Of a DNA stretch of 64,000 bases, positions 18,100-29,560 are shown piece by piece. The DNA comes from Devosia aquimaris. GTDB taxonomy: Bacteria > Pseudomonadota > Alphaproteobacteria > Rhizobiales > Devosiaceae. Positions within the stretch are counted from its first letter, which is position 1. Each line of letters starts with the position of its first letter. The notes below the pieces were generated by a model. That model was not told the origin of the DNA and searched no databases. It saw nothing but the letters and a program-made list of their open reading frames with translations. The stretch spans positions 1,567,426 to 1,631,425 of the forward strand of contig NZ_JAIEZN010000001.1 in NCBI RefSeq assembly GCF_020169335.1, written 5' to 3'. Made by a program: the position numbers and the translations under genes.

Positions 18100-19216
18100 C
18101 GACGCTGCGAATGCTTTCGCCGGCCCGCATCAGTTCAAAGCCCTTGTTGATGTCCTCCAGACGCAGCGTGTGGGTGATCATCGGATCGATCTCGATCTTG
18201 CCGTTCATGTACCAGTCGACAATCTTGGGCACGTCGGTGCGGCCCTTGGCGCCGCCAAAGGCGGTGCCCATCCAGGTGCGTCCGGTGACCAGCTGGAACG
18301 GCCGTGTGGAGATTTCCTTGCCGGCGGCGGCCACGCCGATCACCACCGACTTGCCCCAGCCACGGTGGCTGCACTCAAGCGCCTGGCGCATGACCGTTGT
18401 ATTGCCGGTGCAGTCGAAGGTGTAGTCGGCGCCGCCGATCAGATCGCCGCGCCGCTTGGTGAGATTGACGATATAGGGGACGATGTCGCCCTCGATCTCC
18501 TTGGGGTTGACGAAATGGGTCATGCCGAAGCGCTCGCCCCAGGCCTTCTTGTCATTGTTGATATCGACGCCGATGATCATGTCGGCGCCGGCCAGGCGCA
18601 GCCCCTGGATGACATTGAGCCCAATGCCGCCCAGGCCGAACACCACGGCGGTAGCGCCGATCTCGACCTTGGCGGTGTTGATCACCGCACCAACGCCCGT
18701 GGTGACCCCGCAACCGACGTAGCAGACCTTGTCGAAGGCCGCGGCCGCATCGATCTTTGCCACGGCAATCTCGGGCAACACGGTGTAGTTCGAGAACGTC
18801 GAGCAGCCCATGTAGTGGAAGATCGGCTTGCCATTGAGCGAGAAGCGCGACGTGCCATCGGGCATCAGGCCCTGGCCCTGGGTGGCGCGGATGGCCGTGC
18901 AGAGATTGGTCTTGCCCGAGCGGCAGGAATAGCACTCGCGGCATTCCGGCGTGTAGAGCGGGATGACGTGGTCACCCACCTTGAGACTGGTCACCCCTGC
19001 CCCGACCTCGACCACCACGCCGGCGCCTTCATGGCCCAGCACGGCGGGGAACAGGCCTTCGGGATCGGCGCCCGACAGGGTGAAGTCGTCAGTGTGGCAG
19101 ATGCCGGTGGCCTTGATCTCGATGAGCACCTCGCCCGCCTTGGGGCCTTCAAGGTCCAGCTCGACGATTTCAAGCGGCTTGCCAGCCTCGAAGGCAACTG
19201 CGGCGCGGGTTTTCAT
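18089..19216 (-). CDS. frmA: S-(hydroxymethyl)glutathione dehydrogenase / class III alcohol dehydrogenase
   Basis: 375 residues of the zinc-dependent medium-chain dehydrogenases. Catalytic zinc ligands appear in GICHTDD and GHEGAG, the structural zinc cluster in [17 protein letters not shown], and the NAD-binding motif as [14 protein letters not shown]. Length and the start [19 protein letters not shown]-like segment fit class III enzymes (FrmA/AdhC/FlhA), which oxidise the formaldehyde-glutathione adduct to S-formylglutathione. ATG 19216 has GGAGA 9 nt upstream. No S-formylglutathione hydrolase gene is adjacent. Confidence 0.93.
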   Translation of the reverse strand: MKTRAAVAFEAGKPLEIVELDLEGPKAGEVLIEIKATGICHTDDFTLSGADPEGLFPAVLGHEGAGVVVEVGAGVTSLKVGDHVIPLYTPECRECYSCRSGKTNLCTAIRATQGQGLMPDGTSRFSLNGKPIFHYMGCSTFSNYTVLPEIAVAKIDAAAAFDKVCYVGCGVTTGVGAVINTAKVEIGATAVVFGLGGIGLNVIQGLRLAGADMIIGVDINNDKKAWGERFGMTHFVNPKEIEGDIVPYIVNLTKRRGDLIGGADYTFDCTGNTTVMRQALECSHRGWGKSVVIGVAAAGKEISTRPFQLVTGRTWMGTAFGGAKGRTDVPKIVDWYMNGKIEIDPMITHTLRLEDINKGFELMRAGESIRSVVVY

Positions 19217-19289
19217 GTCAGAGATTCTCCAGAGACCGTTTTGCCCATTGTGTGGCACAGGCTCCGGGGATGCGGCAACCGACTTGCTG

Positions 19290-19922
19290 TCAGCCCGAGC
19301 CGATCGACACCACCACGTTGACCGTTGCTGCCACGATGATCGTGTTGAAGAAGAACGAGAAGACACTGTGCACCAGCACAAGACGGCGCATCTTGTTGGT
19401 GGTGATGGCGACATCCGCTACCTGCGCAGTCATGCCGATCACATAGGCGAAATAGAGGAAGGCAAAGCCATCCGGATCGTCGCCACCGGGAAAGTCGAGA
19501 CCGCCCGAAATCCCCTCGCCGCCGTTGCCCTCGTAGAATTCATAGGCGTAGTGGTAGGTGGCCATGGTGTGAACCACGAACCAGCTCAGCAGCACGGCGC
19601 CGATACTGAGCCCCAGCTGCAGCCCGCCGCGCCCGTCCGGCGCATTGATGACCTGGAACAGCGAGACGATGCAGACGCCCACGATGAGCGCCGTCACACC
19701 GAAGATCGCGCCCATCGGCACATCGGCATCGGCGGCCGCCGTACGCAGATGCTTGGCAGTAAAGGTCGGCAAACGGCGCAAGGCCAAAGCCAGGTAGAAC
19801 AGAAAGAAGACGACCGCCCCGATGGTGACTGCCCAGTCCTGCGCAACCAAAAAGGTGATGCCCCCCGCCGCGGCACCGGCCAGCATCGAAATGTAGAACA
19901 GGCGATGGCGAGGGTTGATCAT
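19290..19922 (-). CDS. DUF1345 membrane protein
   Basis: 210 residues with about five transmembrane helices. The family signature is the [10 protein letters not shown] segment (about 125) followed by a glycine/aspartate loop and [13 protein letters not shown]. The function of DUF1345 is unknown. It lies upstream of frmA in the same orientation, with a 73-bp gap. Confidence 0.85.
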   Translation of the reverse strand: MINPRHRLFYISMLAGAAAGGITFLVAQDWAVTIGAVVFFLFYLALALRRLPTFTAKHLRTAAADADVPMGAIFGVTALIVGVCIVSLFQVINAPDGRGGLQLGLSIGAVLLSWFVVHTMATYHYAYEFYEGNGGEGISGGLDFPGGDDPDGFAFLYFAYVIGMTAQVADVAITTNKMRRLVLVHSVFSFFFNTIIVAATVNVVVSIGSG

Positions 19923-19983
19923 GACCGACTCCGGCTGCGAACCTGCGACGACAGCAGCAGTACGCCAGCCGGAATGTCCAGCG

Positions 19984-20766
19984 CTAACTCTGCAGCGCGC
20001 CCGGCCCTGGCACGGCGCCAGCCGGCACCTTGCCCAGGATGATCATGCCGAGGACTTCGTCCTTGGTGACGTCACTGGTGCGGGCACTGCCCACGACCTG
20101 ACCATTCTTCATCACCACCACGCGGTCTGCCAGATCGAACACGTCATGGATGTCATGGCTGATCAGGAAGATACCGATGCCATCGGCCTTGAGTTGCTTG
20201 ATGAGATCGCCGACCTGTGCGGTTTCCTGCGGACCAAGGGCAGCCGTCGGCTCGTCCATGATCAGGATGCGGGCATTGAACAGGATCGCCCGGGCAATCG
20301 CGACGGACTGGCGCTGGCCGCCCGAGAGGGCTTTGACCGGCTCCTTGAAGCGACGGAAGTTGGGATTGAGCCGGCCCATGACCTCGCGCGCCTTGGCCTC
20401 CATGGCAGCGTCGTCCAGCGTGCCGATAGGCGTGGTGATCTCGCGACCAAGAAAGAGATTGGCCGCTGCGTCCACATTGTCCGCCACCGCGAGCTGCTGG
20501 TAGATCGTTTCGATGCCATAGCCCTTGGCATCGCGGGGATTGTTGATCGTGGCATCCTCGCCATTGATGCGAATCGAGCCGGCGTCGCGCTTGTAGGCAC
20601 CCGACAAGATCTTGATCAGCGTCGACTTGCCCGCGCCATTGTGGCCCAGAAGGCCGACAACTTCGCCGGGGAACAGATCGATCGAGGCGTGGTCGACAGC
20701 GCGGATGCCGCCGAAGGAGATCGAGATATCGGTCATCTCGACCAGAGGGGTACGGGCGTCCAGCAT
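19984..20766 (-). CDS. xylG: Sugar ABC importer ATP-binding protein, xylose/fructose type
   Basis: 260 residues with a single ATPase domain: Walker [10 protein letters not shown] (about 41-49), signature LSGGQRQ (about 148), Walker [11 protein letters not shown] (about 168) and H-loop ISHDIHDV. Classical XylG is a double-domain protein of about 510 residues; this half-length form is typical of the alphaproteobacterial FrcA-type importers. AAGGAG lies 8 nt before ATG 20766, and the xylH stop lies just upstream. It energises uptake through the XylH permease. Confidence 0.88.
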   Translation of the reverse strand: MLDARTPLVEMTDISISFGGIRAVDHASIDLFPGEVVGLLGHNGAGKSTLIKILSGAYKRDAGSIRINGEDATINNPRDAKGYGIETIYQQLAVADNVDAAANLFLGREITTPIGTLDDAAMEAKAREVMGRLNPNFRRFKEPVKALSGGQRQSVAIARAILFNARILIMDEPTAALGPQETAQVGDLIKQLKADGIGIFLISHDIHDVFDLADRVVVMKNGQVVGSARTSDVTKDEVLGMIILGKVPAGAVPGPGALQS

Positions 20767-20778
20767 CACAAGGACTCC

Positions 20779-22098
<1,320 letters not shown>

Positions 22099-22162
22099 GA
22101 CAAGTCTCCCCCGAAGGCAAGGCGCCCTGCCCGATCACCGGCGGCGCCAACCTTTTATGACA

Positions 22163-22188
22163 GTGCCGCAGCGCAAACGCTGCGGCAC
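22163..22188 (-). terminator. Perfect hairpin between xylF and xylH (attenuator or 3' stabiliser)
   Basis: Perfect 11-bp stem GTGCCGCAGCG / CGCTGCGGCAC with a four-base loop, in the 120-bp gap after the xylF stop. There is no run of T after it in the direction of transcription. Such a structure usually protects the binding-protein message and reduces read-through into the permease. Confidence 0.65.
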
Positions 22189-22218
22189 CATCCTTTTTGA
22201 GCCATTAGCCCTGCAAGT

Positions 22219-23262
22219 CTAGTTGCAGGCGGCAACCGAGCCAGCGGCAACGCCCTGGCACACCACGTCCTTGGACACCCAGCCAGCGTCGATGACGACG
22301 TTGAGGTTGTCCTTGGTGATCGCCACGGGAGCGATGAAGAAGGCATTCATCTCCACGCCCTTGGGACCGCCCGAGAAGGGCACGACGCCGGTGACTTCAT
22401 TGAGAGCCTTGCCGCCAGCCAGCTCGAGGGCCACTTCAGCGGCCTTCTTGCCCAGTTCGCGAGCGTCCTTCCAGACCGAAACGGTCTGCGTGCCCAAAGC
22501 GATACGGTTCAGGGCAGCATGGTCGCCGTCCTGACCCGAGACCGGCACCGAGCCTGCAAGGCCCTGTGCGGTCAGAGCGGCGATGGCGCCACCGGCAGTA
22601 CCGTCATTGGAGGCAACGACAGCGTCGACCTCGTTGTTGTTGGCGGTCAGGAACTGCTCCATGTTGGCCTGAGCCACTTCCGGGTTCCAGTTGTCGGTAT
22701 AGGCTTCGCCGACATTCTTGATGTCGCCGGCGTCAACCGCGGCCTGCAGCACTTCCATCTGGCCAGCAAACAGGAAATCGGCATTGGGATCAGCCGAATT
22801 GCCCTTGATGAAGACGTAGTTGCCCTTGGGCTGGACATCAAACACGCCCTGCGCCTGCAGACGACCGACTTCCTTGTTGTCGAAGGTCAGGTAGAAGGCA
22901 TCGGGGTTTTCGATCAGGCGATCATAGCCGACCACCGGAATGCCCTCGGCCACGGCAGCGGCAACGGCCGGCCCGACGGCTTCACTGTCCTGCGCCAGCA
23001 CGATGATGGCGTCCGCGCCCTGGCTGATCAGGCTTTCGATATCCGTCAGCTGCTTGGCCGCAGACGACTGGGCGTCGGCGGAAATATACTTGGCGCCGGC
23101 GGCATCCAGCACGGCCTTGATGGCCGCTTCGTCGGTCTTCCAGCGTTCTTCCTGGAAATTGTTCCACGACACGCCAACAACGACGTCGTCCTGCGCATAG
23201 GCGACGCCAGCGGCGCCGGCGATGACGGTGCTGCAAAGCAAAACCGCTAGAAACTTGTTCAT
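22219..23262 (-). CDS. xylF: Periplasmic D-xylose-binding protein
   Basis: 347 residues. A Sec signal peptide ends at about residue 23 (VAYA|Q). The mature part is a type I periplasmic binding protein. The segments [26 protein letters not shown] and [20 protein letters not shown] are characteristic of XylF rather than ribose- or glucose-binding homologues. ATG 23262 follows a GGGAGGAC box. It heads the xylF-H-G operon, divergent from a ROK regulator likely to sense the same sugar. Confidence 0.92.
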   Translation of the reverse strand: MNKFLAVLLCSTVIAGAAGVAYAQDDVVVGVSWNNFQEERWKTDEAAIKAVLDAAGAKYISADAQSSAAKQLTDIESLISQGADAIIVLAQDSEAVGPAVAAAVAEGIPVVGYDRLIENPDAFYLTFDNKEVGRLQAQGVFDVQPKGNYVFIKGNSADPNADFLFAGQMEVLQAAVDAGDIKNVGEAYTDNWNPEVAQANMEQFLTANNNEVDAVVASNDGTAGGAIAALTAQGLAGSVPVSGQDGDHAALNRIALGTQTVSVWKDARELGKKAAEVALELAGGKALNEVTGVVPFSGGPKGVEMNAFFIAPVAITKDNLNVVIDAGWVSKDVVCQGVAAGSVAACN

Positions 23263-23419
23263 GTCTGTCCTCCCTCGTGGGCCAGTCCTCTTGCCCACAT
23301 TTGTGCCGGTGGCATTGCCCCAGCGGGCCCCCTCCACCGGCGCCCCGAGCATTAATTTCACTGCTCGAAAAAAGAAGTCGCATGATGGGCCGGATTGAGT
23401 CAACATCAATTCCGCAACC

Positions 23420-23439
23420 CGCAATAAATACCGTTTGCG
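23420..23439. promoter_or_regulatory. Possible operator of the ROK regulator
   Basis: CGCAA-N10-TTGCG inverted repeat in the divergent gap between xylF and the ROK gene, 51 bp before the regulator start. ROK repressors bind dyads in such gaps. The repeat is short and could be coincidental. Confidence 0.3.
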
Positions 23440-23489
23440 ATATGAAGCGGACAATGATGTGTTGCACAGCGACGTAGGGAGTAGACTGC

Positions 23490-24707
23490 TTGGCGCGGAA
23501 TGTCAGCGATAGTGACAGCGTCCGGCGACAGAACCGGGGACTGGTGCTGGGCGCTTTGCGCACGCAGGGCGAGATGGCGCGCACCGCCCTGGCGGGCACG
23601 ACAGGGCTCAGTCACGCCAGCATCACCGCCATCACCCATGACCTGATTGCACAGGGAATTGTCCAGGAACTGGCGACCGTGGAAAAGCCGGATGCCCGCA
23701 TGCGCGGCCGCCCGGCAACCCTGGTCGGCTTCTGCCGTATGGCCGCAGCAGCAGCGCTGGTGGAACTCGACGTCAATCGCGCCAGGCTCTCGCTGGTCGA
23801 CTATGGCGGCGTGCTGGTGGACCGCATCGAGACACCGCTCAACCCAGCCAGCTTCGAAGAGACGACGCCCACAGCCTTCCTCATCGAGCGCCTGACCTAT
23901 CTGCGCTCGCGCAATGCCGCGCCCGGCGTGCCGCTGCGCCGTATCGCCATTTCCGTGCAGGGGATTTTGGATCGCGACGGCATGTCGCTGAAGTGGTCGC
24001 CGATCGCCCATCTCGCCGGCAAGCCCTTTGGGCTGGACCTGGTGGAGCATTTTGGCCTGCCTGTGACGCTGCACAAGCGCGGACGCCTGCTTGCCGAAGG
24101 GGCGCGCTGGCTCGACCCCGGTCTGCATGACGCCAGCGTCGCCACAGTCTTTGTCGGCTCCACAGTCGCCATGGGCATGACGTTCCGCGGCCAGATTACC
24201 GGGCGCGGCGACGAGGGCGCCACCGAGTTCGGGCACATGAACCACGTGCCCAACGGCGCCCTGTGCCGCTGCGGCATGCGCGGATGCGTCGAGGCCTATG
24301 CCGCCGACTATGGCGTGCTGCGCAACGCCTATTCCGTGCCGGAGACCACCCTGCCCGCGCCCGCCGTCCCGTTGCAGGAATATGAGGGATTGATCGCCCG
24401 CGCCGAGGCCGGCGACCGCAGCGCCGCCCACGCCTTCAACCTGGCGGGACGCGCCATCGGTTTTGGCCTGAGCCGCATGATGGCCGTGTTCGACCCGTCC
24501 CATATCCTGATCGTCGGGCCCGGCGCGCGGGCTTTCGGCCTGATGCAGGCCGAGATCACCGCGGCCCTCTCGAGCGCCCTCGTCTGCAGGATCAATGGCC
24601 TGCCAACCGTCGTCGCGCATCGCGACGAAAAGGAGCCCATATTCAAGGGCCTGCTGATGAAGACACTGACCGAGATTGACCAGGCCGAGTTTGCCGGCTT
24701 GGTCTAG
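23490..24707 (+). CDS. ROK-family transcriptional regulator (XylR/NagC-like)
   Basis: 405 residues: an N-terminal winged helix (about 12-70, with [20 protein letters not shown] as recognition region) followed by a ROK sugar-binding domain. The zinc motif [12 protein letters not shown] is intact (about residues 269-280), as in regulators of this family. The TTG at 23490 has GGGAG 9 nt before it and gives the full helix-turn-helix. It is divergent from xylF, so it probably represses or activates the xylFHG operon in response to xylose or a derivative. The phosphate loop of catalytic ROK kinases is degenerate. Confidence 0.88.
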   Translation: MARNVSDSDSVRRQNRGLVLGALRTQGEMARTALAGTTGLSHASITAITHDLIAQGIVQELATVEKPDARMRGRPATLVGFCRMAAAAALVELDVNRARLSLVDYGGVLVDRIETPLNPASFEETTPTAFLIERLTYLRSRNAAPGVPLRRIAISVQGILDRDGMSLKWSPIAHLAGKPFGLDLVEHFGLPVTLHKRGRLLAEGARWLDPGLHDASVATVFVGSTVAMGMTFRGQITGRGDEGATEFGHMNHVPNGALCRCGMRGCVEAYAADYGVLRNAYSVPETTLPAPAVPLQEYEGLIARAEAGDRSAAHAFNLAGRAIGFGLSRMMAVFDPSHILIVGPGARAFGLMQAEITAALSSALVCRINGLPTVVAHRDEKEPIFKGLLMKTLTEIDQAEFAGLV

Positions 24708-24710
24708 CGG

Positions 24711-26597
24711 CTAGATCTTGAGCCAGTCGTAGAGCTGGTCGGCCAGCTGGGCGACCTCGAACTGGGCGCCGTGCAGCACCAGATCGGGGTGCTCGGGCGC
24801 CTCGAAGGGGCTGTCGATGCCGGTGAAGTTCTTGATCTCGCCGGCCCGGGCCCGCTTGTAGAGGCCCTTGGGGTCGCGCGCTTCGCACACTTCGAGCGGG
24901 GTATCGACATAGACCTCCGAGAAGCGGAGGTCGCCAGCGATCTCGCGGGCCAGCCGCCGCTCGTTGCGGAACGGCGAGATGAACGACACCAGCACGATCA
25001 GCCCGGCATCGGCCATCAGCCGCGCCACTTCGGCAACGCGGCGGATGTTTTCGACGCGCGCCGCCTCGGTGAAGCCCAGGTCCTTGTTGAGGCCATGGCG
25101 GACATTGTCACCATCGAGGATATAGAGGTGCTTGCCCTCGGCGGTGAGGCGCCGTTCCAAGAGATTGGCGACGCTCGACTTGCCCGAACCGGACAGGCCC
25201 GTGAACCAGATGATCTGCGGCGACTGCCCCTTCATGGTCGCGCGAACATCGCGGTTCACGTCGAAGGCCTGATAGGTCAGGTTCTGCGCGCGGCGCAGGC
25301 CGAAGTCGATGGTGCCGGCGCCCAGCGTGGCATTGCTCAGTCGGTCCACCAGAATGAAACCACCGGTCAGCGCATTGGTCTTGTAGCTGTCAAAGGCAAT
25401 CGGCTTGTCGGTGGCCAGGGTCACCGTCGCCACCTCATTGAGGTCAATCTTGGTGGCCGCGGTCTGCTCAAGCGTGTTCACATTGGTGCGGAACTTGAGA
25501 TCGGTGATAGTCGCCGAAATCGTCTGCGCCCCCACCTTGAGCAGATAGGACCGGCCCGGATAGGCTGGTTCCTCGCTCATCCAGATCACGCGTGCCTGGA
25601 ACTGGTTGGAATACTCCGGCGTCTCGCCGGGGCGCGACAGCACATCGCCGCGCGAAATATCGACTTCGCGGTCGAGCACCAGGGTCACCGCCCGCCCGGC
25701 AATGGCCTGGTCGAGATCGCCATCCATGGTGACGATACGCTTGACCACGGCCGGCTTGCGCGAGGAGGCAATCAGCACCTCATCGCCAACCGCAATGGCG
25801 CCCGACGCGACTGTGCCCGAGAAACCGCGGAAATCCAGGTTCGGCCGGTTCACCCATTGCACGGGGAAGCGGAACGGCTGCGCCGATCGATCTTCCGAGA
25901 CATCGATGGTTTCGAGGTATGGCACCAGCGCCGGACCGCCATACCAGGGCGTGTTCGGGCTCTGGGCCAGCATATTGTCGCCGCGCAGGGCCGAGACCGG
26001 AATGGCCTCCAGCGTCTTGAAACCCAGCGGCGCGGCAAAGGCCCGGTATTCGGCAACGATGCGATCGAACACCGCCTCGTCATAGTCCACCAGGTCGATC
26101 TTGTTGACCACCAGCACCACATGCTTCACGCCAATCAGTGACAGGATGAAGCTGTGTCGCCGCGTCTGCGTCAGCACGCCCTTGCGGGCATCGATCAGCA
26201 CCAGCGCCAGATCGGCATTGGAGGCGCCGGTCGCCATGTTGCGAGTATATTGCTCATGGCCAGGGGTGTCGGCGACGATGAACTTGCGCTTGTCAGTGGA
26301 GAAGAACCGATAGGCCACATCGATGGTGATGCCCTGCTCGCGCTCGGCCGTCAGACCATCGACCAGCAGCGAAAAGTCGATGCCCTCATCGCCTGTCGTG
26401 CGGTTGTGGCTTTCCTTCTTCAGGCTCGCCAGCTGGTCATCCAGGATCAGCTGGCTATCGTAGAGTAGCCGGCCGATCAGCGTCGACTTGCCATCATCCA
26501 CACTGCCGCAGGTCAGAAAACGCAGCAGCGACTTGTCGGTCTGCTGCTGCAGCCACAGGCCAATGTCGGTATCAGGCGTGTGCATCGGCTGGGCCAT
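24711..26597 (-). CDS. cysNC: Bifunctional sulfate adenylyltransferase subunit 1 / adenylylsulfate kinase
   Basis: 628 residues. The CysN part (1 to about 430) is an EF-Tu-like GTPase with G1 GSVDDGKST, G3 DTPGHEQY and G4 NKID. The CysC part (about 455-628) has the P-loop GLSGSGKSS and makes PAPS from APS. This fusion (NodQ-like) is common in Rhizobiales. The ATG overlaps the cysD stop by one base (TGATG). It is convergent with the ROK gene, 3 nt apart, with no visible terminator. Together with CysD it activates sulfate for assimilation or for sulfation of polysaccharides. Confidence 0.95.
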   Translation of the reverse strand: MAQPMHTPDTDIGLWLQQQTDKSLLRFLTCGSVDDGKSTLIGRLLYDSQLILDDQLASLKKESHNRTTGDEGIDFSLLVDGLTAEREQGITIDVAYRFFSTDKRKFIVADTPGHEQYTRNMATGASNADLALVLIDARKGVLTQTRRHSFILSLIGVKHVVLVVNKIDLVDYDEAVFDRIVAEYRAFAAPLGFKTLEAIPVSALRGDNMLAQSPNTPWYGGPALVPYLETIDVSEDRSAQPFRFPVQWVNRPNLDFRGFSGTVASGAIAVGDEVLIASSRKPAVVKRIVTMDGDLDQAIAGRAVTLVLDREVDISRGDVLSRPGETPEYSNQFQARVIWMSEEPAYPGRSYLLKVGAQTISATITDLKFRTNVNTLEQTAATKIDLNEVATVTLATDKPIAFDSYKTNALTGGFILVDRLSNATLGAGTIDFGLRRAQNLTYQAFDVNRDVRATMKGQSPQIIWFTGLSGSGKSSVANLLERRLTAEGKHLYILDGDNVRHGLNKDLGFTEAARVENIRRVAEVARLMADAGLIVLVSFISPFRNERRLAREIAGDLRFSEVYVDTPLEVCEARDPKGLYKRARAGEIKNFTGIDSPFEAPEHPDLVLHGAQFEVAQLADQLYDWLKI

Positions 26598-27505
26598 CAG
26601 AAGTACCCTTCCTGCTTCTTTTTTTCCATCGAACCGACGCTGTCGCTGTCGATCAGCCGGCCCTCGCGTTCCGAGGTGCGGCTGGCCTGCATTTCCATGA
26701 TGATCGAGGGCAGATCGGCAGCATCGGAACGAATGGCGCCGGTCAGCGGATAGCAGCCGAGCGTGCGGAACCGCACCATTTCCATGCGCGCCGTCTCGCC
26801 GGGCTCAAGCGGCATGCGCTCGTCGTCCACCATGATCAGCGTGCCCGAACGATCCACGACCGGACGCGGCTTGGCGAAATAGAGCGACGGCAGTTCGATC
26901 CCCTGATCGTAGATGTAGGTCCACACGTCCAGCTCGGTCCAGTTCGAGATGGGGAACACCCGCATGCTCTCGCCCGGATTGAGCCGGGTGTTGAACACCT
27001 TCCACAATTCGGGACGCTGGTTCTTGGGATCCCAGGCATGGTTGGCATTGCGGTGGGAAAAGATGCGCTCCTTGGCGCGGGACTTTTCCTCGTCGCGCCG
27101 CGCTCCACCGATGGCCGCATCATAGCGTCCGGCGTTGAGCGCCTGGCGCAACGCCTGCGTCTTCATGATGTCGGTATAGCGCGAGGAACCATGGTCGAAT
27201 GGGTTGATATTGTTGGCCAATCCCTCAGGATTTGTGTGGCTGATCAGGTCGAACCCGTATTTCTCCGCCATGGAGTCGCGGAAAGCGATCATCTCGCGAA
27301 ACTTCCATGTGGTGTTCACATGCAGCAGCGGAAACGGGATCTTGCTGGGATAGAACGCCTTGCGCGCCAGATGCAGCAAGACGCTTGAGTCCTTGCCGAT
27401 CGAATACATCATCACCGGCCGTTCGAAACTGGCCGCCACCTCACGCAGGATTTCTATGCTTTCGGCTTCGAGGGCCTGCAAATGGGTCAGCGACTGGCTC
27501 TGCAC
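26597..27505 (-). CDS. cysD: Sulfate adenylyltransferase subunit 2
   Basis: 302 residues of the PAPS reductase/adenylyltransferase fold, with the PP-loop [12 protein letters not shown] (about residues 35-46) and the conserved C-terminal [13 protein letters not shown] before KKKQEGYF. The start is GTG 27505. It forms the ATP-sulfurylase heterodimer with the CysN domain encoded immediately downstream. Confidence 0.95.
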   Translation of the reverse strand: MQSQSLTHLQALEAESIEILREVAASFERPVMMYSIGKDSSVLLHLARKAFYPSKIPFPLLHVNTTWKFREMIAFRDSMAEKYGFDLISHTNPEGLANNINPFDHGSSRYTDIMKTQALRQALNAGRYDAAIGGARRDEEKSRAKERIFSHRNANHAWDPKNQRPELWKVFNTRLNPGESMRVFPISNWTELDVWTYIYDQGIELPSLYFAKPRPVVDRSGTLIMVDDERMPLEPGETARMEMVRFRTLGCYPLTGAIRSDAADLPSIIMEMQASRTSEREGRLIDSDSVGSMEKKKQEGYF

Positions 27506-27893
27506 TTGTGATCACGCTCCGGACGCACGCCTGACGAGCAGGCCTGAAACAGGCCCCGTTGGTATGCCGCCACCGAATGTCGATCAAGGCGAAAAGGGCC
27601 GCAAATCCGGGCCTGGCGAGGCCATTAGCACAATCGTCTCAGGGGCTTGCCAACCATGCGAAGGCGCAACTTTGCTCGCGGCAAACGCGCATTGGAAAAT
27701 GCGCCGGAGCCGAACCGGGCAGAAAAAAAGTTCTCTCGCTCGCTCTCACCACCCATCCAGCGCACAGACCAGCCGGGTAGACGGAGCCCCGAACGCCGGC
27801 AACGGCAGTCTTCATCGAGGCTTTCACTGTCGATCCACCACATGCTAAACAAAAAGATAAAATCGTTCGCTCATCACGACTTGGGGGTTACTG
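27506..27893. other. Divergent intergenic region between cysD and manC
   Basis: 388 bp without a convincing gene. It must contain the promoters of both genes. A 7-bp hairpin (GCGCATT, loop GGAA, AATGCGC at 27687-27704) is the only clear structure. It has no T run and matches no riboswitch that I recognise. Confidence 0.5.
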
Positions 27894-29327
27894 ATGTCGA
27901 ATTTGATTGTACCGGTCATCCTCGCTGGCGGTCAGGGCACGCGGCTTTGGCCGCTGTCGCGAACAGCACGGCCCAAGCAGTTTCTCGCGCTCAACGCGAC
28001 CTTGACGCTGTTCCAGCAGACGCTGCAGCGCGTGGACGATCCTGCGATCTACGCCCCGCCGATCGTCATGACCCATGTCGACTATCGCTTCGTCGTCGCC
28101 GAGCAGGCGGCTGACCTTGGGGTGACGCTGGGCGCCATCCTGCTCGAGCCCATGACCCGCAACACCGCTTTTGCGATAACTGTCGCGGCGCGGCACGCGG
28201 CGGCCGTCTGGGGACAGGACATCACCCTCCTCGTGCTGCCGTCGGACCATCTGCTCGCCGCCGAGCAGGCCTATCACCAGGCCATTGCCGCTGCCGCGAT
28301 CGCCGCCCGCAATGGCGATCTGGTGGCCTTCGGGCTGACACCCGACCGGCCCGAGACCGGCTACGGCTATATTCGCGCACTCCCCGGCGCAGGCGCCCGT
28401 CCCATCGCCTCATTCGTGGAAAAGCCCGACGCCGCCGAAGCGCAACGCATGTTGGCGGCCGGCGACCACCTGTGGAACTCAGGCATGTTCATGCTCCGCG
28501 CCGATAGCTTTCTCGCGGAATGCGCCGCGCTCGCGCCCAGCACGGCAACCGCAGCACAGACAGCACTCGAGAACGCAACGGCTGACCTCGACTTCATTCG
28601 TCTTGACGCTGAGGCCACGGCCGCCGCGCCTTCGATCTCGGTGGACCACGCCATTTTCGAGCATACAGGCCGCGCTGTGGTGCTGCCGGTCGAATTCCTC
28701 TGGTCGGACCTGGGCAGCTGGGACGCCATCTGGAAGGCCGGGCCGCGCGACCCGGACAACAATCTGACGCGGGGGCCGGTCACCCTGAGCGCTGTCAGCA
28801 ATGCCCTTGTTGTGTCCGACCATGCCCATGTGGCTGTGGACGGCCTCAAGGACGTTGCCGTCATCGCAACACATGATGCCGTGTTTGTCGGCCGACTGGA
28901 CAATGCGCAGCACGTCGGCGCCATGGTGCAGCGGCTGCGCGCCAACAAGGACACGGCAGCTCTGACCGAGGTACACCGCACGCAGTTCCGCCCCTGGGGT
29001 GGCTATGCGAGCGTGCACATGGGCGAGCGCTTCCAGGTCAAGCGGCTCTTCGTCAAACCCGGTCGGCGGCTCAGCCTGCAACGGCATCATCATCGGGCCG
29101 AGCACTGGATCGTCGTCCGCGGCATCGCAGAAGTCACAATAGATGGAAGGGTTTACACGCTCAACGAGAATCAATCCATTGACTTGCCTCTCGGCTGTGT
29201 ACACCGCCTTGCCAACCCTGGGCGGATCGAGCTGGAGCTGATCGAAGTGCAGACCGGCTCCTATCTGGGAGAGGACGATATCATCCGGCTCGATGACGAA
29301 TTCGGCCGGGTCGCGCCGATGCCATAG
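27894..29327 (+). CDS. manC: Mannose-1-phosphate guanylyltransferase / mannose-6-phosphate isomerase
   Basis: 477 residues. The N-terminal nucleotidyltransferase domain opens with VILAGGQGTRLWPLSR (about residues 6-21) and contains LPSDHL and VEKPD motifs. The C-terminal type II phosphomannose isomerase cupin (about 345-470) includes RPWGGYASVHMGERFQVKR and HHHRAEHWIVVRG. The enzyme makes GDP-mannose for exopolysaccharide or LPS. ATG 27894 follows GGGGGTTACTG. It is monocistronic and upstream of tRNA-Thr. Confidence 0.95.
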   Translation: MSNLIVPVILAGGQGTRLWPLSRTARPKQFLALNATLTLFQQTLQRVDDPAIYAPPIVMTHVDYRFVVAEQAADLGVTLGAILLEPMTRNTAFAITVAARHAAAVWGQDITLLVLPSDHLLAAEQAYHQAIAAAAIAARNGDLVAFGLTPDRPETGYGYIRALPGAGARPIASFVEKPDAAEAQRMLAAGDHLWNSGMFMLRADSFLAECAALAPSTATAAQTALENATADLDFIRLDAEATAAAPSISVDHAIFEHTGRAVVLPVEFLWSDLGSWDAIWKAGPRDPDNNLTRGPVTLSAVSNALVVSDHAHVAVDGLKDVAVIATHDAVFVGRLDNAQHVGAMVQRLRANKDTAALTEVHRTQFRPWGGYASVHMGERFQVKRLFVKPGRRLSLQRHHHRAEHWIVVRGIAEVTIDGRVYTLNENQSIDLPLGCVHRLANPGRIELELIEVQTGSYLGEDDIIRLDDEFGRVAPMP

Positions 29328-29403
29328 TCACCTCGCGGCATGGTGGCCAAGCCCGAAACCGGCCATTGCAGCCAATCGTCTTCGATGCTACACGCCTGCG
29401 CAT

Positions 29404-29479
<76 letters not shown>

Positions 29480-29560
29480 GAAATCTCCAGCATTCGTGCG
29501 CTCTTCAGACATAATCATCTCTGGTTCTCGAGCCTCTTAGTTTACAGTCTTCGACGCGGT

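Noticed and set aside
27687-27704. Hairpin upstream of cysD/manC as a riboswitch
   Set aside because: A single short stem-loop without a recognisable aptamer core or terminator.
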